8,780 nt of DNA from Thioalkalivibrio sp. (GCA_003555285.1 PWGH01000317.1:1-8780); one strand, 5' to 3'; counted from the first letter of the stretch, positions 1 through 5,862 are shown. Notes: a model not told the origin generated them from the letters alone. Numbers and translations: made by a program.

Positions 1-690
1 AGCACCCAGCCGCTGCACCTCGGCCAGCCCACGGGTCATCAGCGCGGCGCGGGCATTCGCCCCGAACCCGGCGCCATCGGAAATGCCCACGGCGATCGCA
101 AGCACGTTCTTGAAGGCGCCGCCCAGTTCCACCCCGAGCACATCGGCATTGCGGTAGACCCGCATCGAGCGGCCGTGAAACGCCTGCGCCACCCGTTCCG
201 CGACCGCGGGATCCTCGGCGGCCACGGTCAGCGCGGTCGGCTGTTCGCGGGCCACCTCGGCGGCAAACGAGGGTCCGGACAATACCGCCGGCGGCACCCC
301 GGGCAGTTCCTCCGCCAGCACTTCGTGCAGCCAGGCGCCGGTGGTGGTCTCGAGGCCCTTGGTGGCCCAGGCGATGCGCTGACCGGGCCGCAGACGGCCG
401 GCGATCCAGCGCAGGGTTTCCCGAAAGCCCCGGGTCGGGACCGCGATCAGGACCAGGTCCCGGTCGACCAGCGCCTGATCGCGATCGGCCAGCACCCGCA
501 GCTGCTCGGGAAACAACACGCCCGGCAGGTACCGGGCATTCTCGCGTTTGGCCTCGAGCAGCGCCGCTTGGTCCGGATCCCGGGTCCACAACGCGACTTC
601 CGGATACAGGCGGGCGGCCTGCAAGGCCAGTGCGGTGCCCCAGGATCCGGCGCCGAGGACGACGATACGCGGTGAGGTGGACAGGGTCAT
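1..690 (-). CDS. gpsA: Glycerol-3-phosphate dehydrogenase [NAD(P)+], 3' end beyond window
   Basis: Reduces dihydroxyacetone phosphate to sn-glycerol 3-phosphate in the cytoplasm, the first step of phospholipid backbone synthesis. The 230 residues present (family about 330) start MTLSTSPRIVVLGAGSWGTA, with the Rossmann dinucleotide-binding glycine motif at residues 13-18. GPSFA lies in the middle. GGAFKNVLAIAVG follows, whose lysine (residue 194) matches the conserved catalytic lysine of the family. The frame is open to the left edge, so the C-terminal substrate domain is partly missing. The ATG at 690 is preceded by a good Shine-Dalgarno GGAG (complement of 699-702) with an 8-nt spacer, which fixes the start. 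It is the last visible gene of the leftward cluster, 141 bp after secB, as in E. coli secB-gpsA. Family identification is firm. Confidence 0.96.
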   Translation of the reverse strand, partial: MTLSTSPRIVVLGAGSWGTALALQAARLYPEVALWTRDPDQAALLEAKRENARYLPGVLFPEQLRVLADRDQALVDRDLVLIAVPTRGFRETLRWIAGRLRPGQRIAWATKGLETTTGAWLHEVLAEELPGVPPAVLSGPSFAAEVAREQPTALTVAAEDPAVAERVAQAFHGRSMRVYRNADVLGVELGGAFKNVLAIAVGISDGAGFGANARAALMTRGLAEVQRLGA

Positions 691-720
691 CGGGCAGGCT
701 CCGATTAGCGGCGGTTTGAG

Positions 721-741
721 GGCCGGTCCTCAGGACCGACC
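721..741. other. Short GC-rich hairpin between secB and gpsA
   Basis: Arms 721-729 and 733-741 pair at 8 of 9 positions around a 3-nt loop; the core is CGGTCC-TCA-GGACCG. It lies downstream of secB and about 30 bp before the gpsA start in the direction of transcription. On the minus strand it is followed by CCCTCAAACC, with no T tract, so it is not a convincing intrinsic terminator. It could be an RNA processing or stability element. That is inference. Confidence 0.4.
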
Positions 742-775
742 GTGCACCCGGTGACTGCAGCAGCAACGGTGACCG

Positions 776-813
776 CAGGCAACAACGGTGGGCTCAGGCA
801 ACAACGGTGGGCT
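776..813. repeat. Two perfect 19-bp tandem repeats in the secB-gpsA gap
   Basis: The unit caggcaacaacggtgggct occurs twice back to back (776-794 and 795-813). A degenerate third copy precedes it at 757-775, matching at 12 of 19 positions and sharing caacggtg. The array lies just after the secB stop codon and is not in any coding frame I accept. No function is evident. It may be a slippage-prone spacer. Confidence 0.8.
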
Positions 814-831
814 CTGGCCGAAACGCTGTCG

Positions 832-1359
832 TCAGGCAGAGGTCGGACCGGCTTCGGCCCCCGCCGGCGCGGCCTTCGCCGCCTCCTGCTGATGCTGGGC
901 GTACAGCGCGTCGAAGTTGATCGGCTGCAGCAGCAACTGCGGAAAACCACCCTTCAGCACCATGTCGGCGACCACCTCGCGGATGAAGGGAAACAGCAGG
1001 TTCGGGCAATAGGACCCGAGCAGATGCGCCTGCTGGTCCTCTGGAAAACCGCGGGCGACGAAGACGCCGGCCTGCTTCACCTCGACCAGGTAGGCCGTCT
1101 CCCCCTGGGAGGTGGTGGTCACGGTCAGACCCAATTCGACCTCGTACAGCCCCTCTTGCTCGTTCAGGCGCCGCGCCTTGGTGTTCAACTGGATGTTGGT
1201 GTCGCCCTTCCATTCCTTCAGGAAGACGGCGGGGGCACCGGGAGCTTCGAAGGACAGATCCTTGATGTAGATCTTCTGGATCGCGAATTCCGGACCCGGC
1301 GCAGAGGCGGGCGCGGTCCCGCCGTTGGTGCTCTTACTGGTATCGGTATCTTCAGCCAT
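832..1359 (-). CDS. secB: Protein-export chaperone SecB
   Basis: Cytoplasmic tetrameric chaperone that holds preproteins unfolded and delivers them to SecA for export. The 175-residue product has a disordered Ser/Thr/Gly/Ala-rich N-terminus (about residues 1-25). The SecB core follows: QKIYIKDLSFEAPGAP, a beta-sheet stretch with VELGLTVTT and YLVEVKQAGVF, then GSYCPNLLFPFIREVVADMV and GGFPQLLLQPINFDALY. An Ala/Glu-rich tail extends about 20 residues beyond that. It is slightly longer than E. coli SecB because of both extensions. The ATG at 1359 is preceded by only a weak purine stretch (GAGAAAAAA). It stands 69 bp downstream of the thioredoxin gene and 141 bp upstream of gpsA, so it may also have its own promoter, although I see no clear one. 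The assignment is secure. Confidence 0.96.
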   Translation of the reverse strand: MAEDTDTSKSTNGGTAPASAPGPEFAIQKIYIKDLSFEAPGAPAVFLKEWKGDTNIQLNTKARRLNEQEGLYEVELGLTVTTTSQGETAYLVEVKQAGVFVARGFPEDQQAHLLGSYCPNLLFPFIREVVADMVLKGGFPQLLLQPINFDALYAQHQQEAAKAAPAGAEAGPTSA

Positions 1360-1428
1360 GTCGTTTTTTCTCGCTGTCCAGAGTGAGTGAGGTGGGTTTT
1401 GCAGCCGTGCATCCGCCGATCGTCCGGC

Positions 1429-1869
1429 TCAACGCGCGGCCTGCCGGGCCCAGGCAATGATCGCATCGGTGGCCAGTGCGCCGCTCTGGCGCGCGACCTC
1501 CTGGCCCTGATGAAACAAGATCAGAGTCGGGATGCCCCGGATTCCGAAGCGCGCGCCGGCGGCCGGATGGGCTTCGGTATCGAGCTTCAGCAGGCGCATG
1601 CCGGGCTGCAATTGACGCGCCGCGGCCACGAAGGCCGGGGCCATCATACGACAGGGCGCGCACCAGGGGGCCCAGAAGTCGACCAGGACCGGGCGCTGGT
1701 CCCGGGTCACGACGCGTTCCAGCCGGGCCAGATCGACCGCCGCCGGTTCGTCGGGGAACAGCGGCCGATGGCAGCCGCCACAGCGGGCAGCGCCGGCGGC
1801 GGCCTCCGGCACCCGGTTCACCTGACCGCAGTGCGCGCAGACGCGGTGAGCACTGGGCGAGGCCGTCAC
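1429..1869 (-). CDS. trxC: Thioredoxin 2-type protein with N-terminal zinc ribbon
   Basis: Thiol-disulfide oxidoreductase of the TrxC type. The N-terminus carries two CxxC pairs (C11/C14 and C30/C33, within VCAHCGQVN and RCGGC), the zinc-binding ribbon that separates TrxC from TrxA. A thioredoxin fold follows, with VLVDFWAPWCAPCRMMAP (active cysteines 70 and 73) and the cis-proline in GIRGIPTLILF. The 146 residues are close to E. coli TrxC (about 139). The active site reads CAPC where the family norm is CGPC. The start is GTG at 1869, inside a GTGA overlap with the glutaredoxin stop, and AGGA lies 11 nt upstream, so translational coupling is likely. In the E. coli order grxC is followed directly by secB, so trxC is an extra gene here. 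Another thioredoxin-family role cannot be excluded, but the zinc ribbon makes TrxC the best call. Confidence 0.9.
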   Translation of the reverse strand: MTASPSAHRVCAHCGQVNRVPEAAAGAARCGGCHRPLFPDEPAAVDLARLERVVTRDQRPVLVDFWAPWCAPCRMMAPAFVAAARQLQPGMRLLKLDTEAHPAAGARFGIRGIPTLILFHQGQEVARQSGALATDAIIAWARQAAR

Positions 1870-2162
1870 GAAGGGGATTTTCCTGAGGCTTCTCCGGATG
1901 GGGCCTGCATGGCCTTGGCCAGCACGGCATCCAGTTCGCCGGCCCGATGCAGGGCGGCGAGGTCATCATAACCGCCGATGTGCAAGTCACCGAAAAAGAT
2001 TTGCGGCACCGAGCGACGCTGAGAGCGCTTCTCCATGATGTGGCGCAGTTCCGGCGCCTCGTCGACGCGAATCACCTCGACGGGGTGCCCGAGCGTTGCG
2101 AGCAGCGAACAGGCCATCTCGCAATAGCGGCAATACGGGGTGAGGTAGACCTGGAAACCCAT
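1866..2162 (-). CDS. grxC: Glutaredoxin 3-like protein
   Basis: Small cytoplasmic glutathione-dependent thiol-disulfide oxidoreductase. The 98 residues begin MGFQVYLTPYCRYCEMACSL, with active cysteines 11 and 14 and a further Cys18. The cis-proline segment RRSVPQIFFGD and the glutathione-binding GGYDDLAAL complete the fold, all matching E. coli Grx3 in order and size, plus a tail of about 15 residues. The active site is CRYC rather than the usual CPYC, so the proline that tunes redox potential is replaced by arginine. The start lies 8 bp after the rhodanese stop and the stop overlaps trxC by 4 bp, so these three genes are almost certainly one transcript. The Shine-Dalgarno is weak. The family is firm; the exact redox partner is unknown. 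Confidence 0.93.
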   Translation of the reverse strand: MGFQVYLTPYCRYCEMACSLLATLGHPVEVIRVDEAPELRHIMEKRSQRRSVPQIFFGDLHIGGYDDLAALHRAGELDAVLAKAMQAPSGEASGKSPS

Positions 2163-2170
2163 CGGGTCCG

Positions 2171-2599
2171 CTATTTCTTCTTCACCGGCATGTTGGCCGC
2201 CTTCCAGGCCTCGATGCCGCCACTCAGATTGGTCACGTCGGTGAAGCCGGCGGCCACCAGCTGCGAGGCGGCGACTGCCGAACGGGCCCCCGAACGGCAG
2301 TAGACGACCACCGGGGACTCCTTGTAGCGCTCGATTTCATTCAGGCGCTTCTTCAGCACACCCACCGGAATGTGCCGCGCATTCGGAATCCGCCCACCGC
2401 TCATCTCGTTGTCCTCCCGCACATCGAGCACCAAGGCCTCCTCCCGGTTCATCACGCGCACCGCCTCGGCCGGCGGCAGCGCCCGGAACTTGCGGGTGAG
2501 CCGCTGAAACTCGGTGTACAGGATCAGCGCGATGACCGCGATCAGCGCGCCGGTGAGCAGAGGGTGATTACCCAGGAATTCAGGAAGACGTTCTAGCAT
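2171..2599 (-). CDS. Membrane-anchored rhodanese-like sulfurtransferase (YibN type)
   Basis: Single-domain rhodanese of 142 residues. One N-terminal membrane segment (about residues 13-29, HPLLTGALIAVIALILY) is followed by a charged juxtamembrane stretch. The rhodanese fold has VLDVREDNEMSGGRIPNARHIP, then the active-site loop VVVYCRSGARSA with catalytic Cys101, and ends with LSGGIEAWKAANMP. An intact CRSGARS loop means the cysteine can carry a persulfide, so sulfane-sulfur transfer or detoxification is plausible. By known membrane topology the domain is probably cytoplasmic. It occupies the yibN position upstream of grxC-secB-gpsA, 19 bp after the ArsR-type gene and 8 bp before grxC. The ATG at 2599 lacks a clear Shine-Dalgarno, suggesting coupling to the upstream gene. 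The physiological sulfur donor is not known. Confidence 0.93.
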   Translation of the reverse strand: MLERLPEFLGNHPLLTGALIAVIALILYTEFQRLTRKFRALPPAEAVRVMNREEALVLDVREDNEMSGGRIPNARHIPVGVLKKRLNEIERYKESPVVVYCRSGARSAVAASQLVAAGFTDVTNLSGGIEAWKAANMPVKKK

Positions 2600-2618
2600 G
2601 TGGACAACCGTTGGGGGA

Positions 2619-2906
2619 TCAGGAGCGGCAGAAGACCTCCTGCATCATACTGATCAAGCGCAGGGTGCGGGCATCGCCGACGCGATAATACACGCGGTTG
2701 GCGTCCTTGCGGGTGGCCAGGATGCCCTTGTCGCGCAAAATACCCAGGTGCTGGGAGATATTGCTCTGCGAGGTGCCCACATGGTCGACGATCTCCTGCA
2801 CGCTGATCTCGCGATCACCCAGAATGCAGAGTATCTTCAGGCGCAGCGGATGGGACATCGCCTTGAGCGAGCGCGACGCCCGTTCGATGTCCTCGTCCTG
2901 GCTCAT
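2619..2906 (-). CDS. ArsR/SmtB-family repressor with a SqrR/BigR/HlyU-like cysteine pair
   Basis: Winged-helix DNA-binding repressor. From the chosen ATG at 2906 the protein has 95 residues: MSQDEDIERASRSLKAMSHP, then LRLKILCILGD, the recognition helix TSQSNISQHLGILRDKG, and the wing TRKDANRVYYRVGD. A C-terminal helix ends in EVFCRS. C27 (helix 2) and C93 (last helix) are 66 residues apart, the spacing I recall for the sensor pairs of SqrR (41/107), BigR (42/108) and HlyU (38/104). There is no ELCVCDL metal-binding motif of ArsR itself. A thiol-persulfide or oxidation sensor is therefore the best inference. The frame is open to an ATG at 2972 and a GTG at 2942. I prefer 2906 because its N-terminus looks like the family (YgaV is about 99 residues), but none of the three starts has a strong Shine-Dalgarno. 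It heads the rhodanese-Grx-Trx cluster with a 19-bp gap and is divergent from envC. Confidence 0.9.
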   Translation of the reverse strand: MSQDEDIERASRSLKAMSHPLRLKILCILGDREISVQEIVDHVGTSQSNISQHLGILRDKGILATRKDANRVYYRVGDARTLRLISMMQEVFCRS

Positions 2907-2993
2907 CAGGGTTTCATCGAAGCAGATCGGATCATGGTTCACGGCGGCACACCCGGTTTTTAGGAAGATCATGGTCAGTTAGTGCAATCCTAC

Positions 2994-3027
2994 AGAATAT
3001 AAGCAATCAAGGGTAGTCAGATATTCT
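2994..3027. promoter_or_regulatory. Candidate operator/divergent promoter between the ArsR-type gene and envC
   Basis: The 7-bp arms AGAATAT (2994-3000) and ATATTCT (3021-3027) form a perfect inverted repeat with a 20-bp spacer, in a locally AT-rich stretch that stands out in this GC-rich DNA. The left arm overlaps a possible minus-strand -10 (TATATT, complement of 2996-3001) and a plus-strand TATAAG at 2998-3003. No good -35 is seen for either. ArsR-family proteins usually bind AT-rich dyads at their own promoters, so autoregulation with an effect on envC is plausible. The polarity (GAAT outside, ATTC inside) is the reverse of the ATTC-N8-GAAT motif I recall for SqrR, so binding is inference. 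Confidence 0.4.
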
Positions 3028-3037
3028 TTCAAACGCA

Positions 3038-4324
3038 ATGCCTAATCCCGAAAAACCCCCTCGCTTACAGGCTCTTGGCGTACCGAGTCTGGGCCGTTTC
3101 CTGGCCGGCCTGACACTGCTGTGCGCGACCGCATCGGCGCTGGCCGTCGAGACCGACGCCGAACTGGAGACGACGCGCGAGGCCCTGCGCACGCTGGAAC
3201 ATCAGCAGCGCCAGCACCTGCGCGAGATCGAACGGCTCGAGGAACGCATCGCCGAATCGGCCCGTCGGGCACTGCGCCTGCGCAGCGAGCAGCGGGCGCT
3301 GGCGGTGGATATCGAGCGCCAGAACCAGGCGGTGGCTGACCAGGAACGCGACGTCGCGCGCCAGGAGGCGACACTGGCCGCGGATCGGGCGCAGGCCGCG
3401 CAGTTGCTGCGGGGCCAGTGGCTGCGCGAGCGCCATCCGGGCTGGGCACCCTCGGCCTCGGATCCGGGTCGGCATGATCCGGGTCGGCATGACGGCAGCG
3501 CGCATGACGGCGGGGGTCCTCACGGCAGCGGGCATGACCGCGGCACACAGGGTCGCAGTGCCCGCCATCAATGGCTCCTCGATGCCCGCATCCAGGCGGC
3601 GCGCGAGCAGCGTCTCGCCGGCCTCGACCGGCAACTCGACACCCTGAACGCGGCACGCGATCAGCTGCGATCAGCTCGGGCGCAGCAACTCGAACAACAG
3701 GCGCAGGGCGTGGAGATGTTGCGCGAGATCGAGCGCCAGGAGGCCGAACGCGGCGCGCTGCTGGCGCGATTGCAGCGCCAAAGCGAAGAAAACGCGCTGG
3801 AGGTGGGCCGATTGGAACGCAATGCCGAGACGCTGCAGCAGGTGCTGGACCGGCCGGTACCCGAGGTGCCCCGCCCGCCACCTCCCCGGGGCGCGGCCCC
3901 AGCGAGCGCTGCAGAGGGGCCGTTCTCCAGCCGCCGCGGGTCCCTGGCTCGGCCCGTGACGGGCGAAATCCTGCACCGCTACGACAGCCCCCGGGGTAGC
4001 GGCCTGGATGCGCGCTGGCGCGGCTTGGTCTTCGCTGCCGGCGACGACACCCCGGTGCGCGCAGTGCATGCGGGGCACGCGGTCTATGCGGACTGGATGC
4101 GCGGCTACGGTTTTCTGGTGATTCTGGACCACGGGGAAGGCTATCTGACCTTGTACGGCAACAACCGGGAGTTGCTGATCGAAGCCGGGACGCCGGTCTC
4201 CGGCGGTGACGTGATCGCCCGGGCCGGCGCCACCGACACGGTGATCGCGCCCGGCGTCTACTTCGAACTGCGCCACCGTGGTCAGACATTGAACCCTCTG
4301 GCGTGGTGGCACTCTGATTCCTAG
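3038..4324 (+). CDS. envC: EnvC-like murein hydrolase activator (degenerate LytM/M23 domain)
   Basis: Periplasmic activator of septal amidases, recruited by FtsEX in E. coli. The 428 residues begin with a long n-region and a signal peptide (hydrophobic FLAGLTLLCATASALA, cleavage likely near residue 36). Charged coiled coils (about 40-130 and 175-270) flank a His/Gly/Asp-rich insert at about 137-172. A Pro-rich linker (PEVPRPPPPRG) leads to the LytM domain (about 300-425: ARPVTGEI, WMRGYGFLVILDHGEGYLTLYG, GVYFELRHRGQTLNPLAWW). The zinc ligands of active M23 peptidases are gone: the HxxxD position reads R328-GL-V331 and the HLHFE position reads GVYFE (406-410). Like EnvC, it should be non-catalytic. 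The start has no clear Shine-Dalgarno. envC next to yibN-grxC-secB-gpsA matches the E. coli neighbourhood, though gpmI is missing. Confidence 0.9.
   Translation: MPNPEKPPRLQALGVPSLGRFLAGLTLLCATASALAVETDAELETTREALRTLEHQQRQHLREIERLEERIAESARRALRLRSEQRALAVDIERQNQAVADQERDVARQEATLAADRAQAAQLLRGQWLRERHPGWAPSASDPGRHDPGRHDGSAHDGGGPHGSGHDRGTQGRSARHQWLLDARIQAAREQRLAGLDRQLDTLNAARDQLRSARAQQLEQQAQGVEMLREIERQEAERGALLARLQRQSEENALEVGRLERNAETLQQVLDRPVPEVPRPPPPRGAAPASAAEGPFSSRRGSLARPVTGEILHRYDSPRGSGLDARWRGLVFAAGDDTPVRAVHAGHAVYADWMRGYGFLVILDHGEGYLTLYGNNRELLIEAGTPVSGGDVIARAGATDTVIAPGVYFELRHRGQTLNPLAWWHSDS
3461..3535 (+). repeat. 15-bp tandem repeats coding for a His-rich insert in EnvC
   Basis: The unit gatccgggtcggcat is perfectly repeated at 3461-3475 and 3476-3490. 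Degenerate units of 15, 18 and 12 bp follow, all in frame. They encode DPGRH, DPGRH, DGSAH, DGGGPH and GSGH, placing histidines at residues 146, 151, 156, 162 and 166. The block sits between the two coiled-coil arms and looks like an in-frame expansion by slippage. Metal binding is possible from composition only. Confidence 0.85.
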
Positions 4325-4325
4325 T

Positions 4326-4396
4326 CGGCCCATTGCGCCGGTGGGCTGGGGATTTTCGGGAAACGTTCGAAATGGGCCGGCGAAATCGGGCCCGGC
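4326..4396 (+). other. Competing stem-loops in the envC-ctpA gap
   Basis: The 206-bp gap between envC and the preferred ctpA start holds overlapping inverted repeats. CGGCCCATT (4326-4334) pairs perfectly with AATGGGCCG (4371-4379). Part of the same left arm, GCCCA (4328-4332), can instead pair with TGGGC (4342-4346). GCCGG (4376-4380) can pair with CCGGC (4392-4396). No T run follows a stem closely enough to call a terminator with confidence. An RNA stability or attenuation role is only a possibility. Confidence 0.35.
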
Positions 4397-4468
4397 ATTC
4401 CGTTCAGGGTTTCGGACTGTGACCGGCTGCTCGTTACGAACAAAGGAATTCCAGGATGGGACCGGCCA

Positions 4469-4499
4469 TTGCGGCGTGGCCCAGTCCCGGTGGTACCAT
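4469..4499 (+). promoter_or_regulatory. Possible ctpA promoter (extended -10)
   Basis: TTGCGG (4469-4474) and TGGTACCAT (4491-4499, an extended -10 of the form TGn-TACCAT) are separated by a long 19-bp spacer. Transcription would begin near 4506, some 25 nt before the ATG at 4531. The match is partial and the region could equally be coding if the upstream ATG at 4456 is used. Confidence 0.22.
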
Positions 4500-4530
4500 C
4501 GGCATCAACGGCTTCCCGTGGGGTTTTTCA

Positions 4531-5862
4531 ATGATGAACAAGCGTTCCAGCGTCTTCTACGGCCTCGTGATCGGGGTTATCGTCGGGGTGTTTTTGAGTG
4601 TCTCGGTCGGCGTCTTTGCCGATCGGCACGACGGCGCCAGCGCGACCCTGCCGGTGGAGGACCTGCGCCGCTTCACCGACGTTTACATGCGCATCAAGCG
4701 CAGCTACGTCTCCGAGGTGGAGGACCACGAACTGCTGGACAACGCGATCAAGGGCATGCTGTCCGGTCTCGATCCGCATTCCGCCTACCTCGACGCCCGC
4801 GAATTCCGCGACCTGCAGGTGGGCACCAGCGGCGAATTCGGCGGCCTCGGGATCGAAGTCGGCATGGAAGACGGGTTCATCAAGGTCATCTCGCCGATCG
4901 ACGACACGCCGGCGAGCCGCGCCGGCATTCGTGCCGGGGATCTGATCATTCGCCTCGACGGCACCCCGGTGAAGGGCATGACCCTCTCGGACGCAGTCAA
5001 CAAGATGCGCGGCAAGCGCAACACCGACATCACGCTGACCGTGATGCGCGACGGCGCCGACGGCCCGAAGCAGATCACCATCACCCGTGACATCATCCGG
5101 GTCCAGAGCGTGCGCTCCGAGGAGCTGGAACCCGGCTTCGGCTATGTGCGCATCACCAACTTCCAGGCGCGAACCGCGCGCGACGTCGTACGCGCGGTCG
5201 AGGAGTTGAAGGCGAAGGGGCCGCTGCGGGGCCTGGTGCTCGACCTGCGCAACAACCCCGGTGGCGTGCTCAACGGCGCCGTGGGGGTCTCCGACGCCTT
5301 CCTCGAAAGCGGTCTGATCGTCTACACCGAGGGGCGCCTGAAGGAATCGCAATTCCGGTACACCGCCTCCCCCGGGGACGTGTCCGGGGGCGTACCGATC
5401 GTGGTGCTGGTGAACGAGGGTTCGGCCTCGGCCTCCGAAATCGTCGCCGGCGCGCTGCAGGATCACCGGCGCGCAGTGATCATGGGCTCGGAGACCTTCG
5501 GCAAGGGCTCGGTCCAGACCATCCTGCCGCTGGCCCAGGATACCGCGATCAAGCTGACCACCGCCCGCTACTTCACCCCCGACGGACGCTCGATCCAGGC
5601 CGAGGGCATTCAGCCCGACATCCGGATCGAGCCGCTGACCGTCGCGCGCGCGGAGAACGGCAACGGCCTGCGGGTGAACGAAGCCAGTCTGCAGCGTCGC
5701 CTGGATGGCGCCAACGATCGTTCCGATAATGGCGACGACGCGGCGGCAGGCGACGAAGGGGCCGAGGAGAACCAGGAATCTTTGGCGCAACGCGACTACG
5801 GCCTGCACGAGGCCCTGAATCTGCTCAAGGGCCTGACGATTCTGGGACAGCGCACGCAATGA
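4531..5862 (+). CDS. ctpA: Carboxy-terminal processing protease, S41 family (CtpA type)
   Basis: Periplasmic serine protease that trims or degrades envelope proteins, in relatives often cell-wall hydrolases. From ATG 4531 (443 residues) there is a signal peptide or anchor (MMNKRSSVFYGLVIGVIVGV, possible cleavage after VFA30). An N-terminal region with GMLSGLDPHSAYLD follows, then a PDZ domain (about 100-180, with FGGLGIEV and SRAGIRAGDLI). The protease core has LVLDLRNNPGGVL, catalytic Ser300 in EGSASASEIVAGAL and Lys325 in ETFGKGSVQT. The Ser-Lys spacing of 25 matches the Ser/Lys dyad of Tsp and CtpA. The tail is acidic and low in complexity (about 390-415). An in-frame ATG at 4456 has a better Shine-Dalgarno (AAGGA, 8-nt spacer) and would add 25 residues before the signal. 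I prefer 4531 because it gives a normal signal peptide. The stop overlaps the next gene by ATGA, and EnvC upstream fits a cell-wall remodelling role. Confidence 0.94.
   Translation: MMNKRSSVFYGLVIGVIVGVFLSVSVGVFADRHDGASATLPVEDLRRFTDVYMRIKRSYVSEVEDHELLDNAIKGMLSGLDPHSAYLDAREFRDLQVGTSGEFGGLGIEVGMEDGFIKVISPIDDTPASRAGIRAGDLIIRLDGTPVKGMTLSDAVNKMRGKRNTDITLTVMRDGADGPKQITITRDIIRVQSVRSEELEPGFGYVRITNFQARTARDVVRAVEELKAKGPLRGLVLDLRNNPGGVLNGAVGVSDAFLESGLIVYTEGRLKESQFRYTASPGDVSGGVPIVVLVNEGSASASEIVAGALQDHRRAVIMGSETFGKGSVQTILPLAQDTAIKLTTARYFTPDGRSIQAEGIQPDIRIEPLTVARAENGNGLRVNEASLQRRLDGANDRSDNGDDAAAGDEGAEENQESLAQRDYGLHEALNLLKGLTILGQRTQ

Noticed and set aside
175..675. Plus-strand frame within gpsA
   Set aside because: The minus strand encodes unmistakable GpsA motifs over the same bases.
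743..753. GTGCACCCGGT shared between the secB-gpsA gap and the right-end repeat, considered as a dispersed copy
   Set aside because: Only 11 bases match and the flanks differ; chance in GC-rich DNA is likely.
1360..1428. A terminator or promoter between trxC and secB
   Set aside because: Only a 4-bp GCCG/CGGC stem and no recognisable -35/-10 pair are present.
3042..4289. A 415-codon minus-strand frame antisense to envC
   Set aside because: It is an Arg/Pro/Ala-rich shadow without motifs; the plus-strand EnvC signal peptide and LytM domain explain the region.
4528..5859. A 443-codon minus-strand frame antisense to ctpA
   Set aside because: It coincides almost exactly with ctpA, which has clear S41 motifs, and the antisense product resembles nothing.
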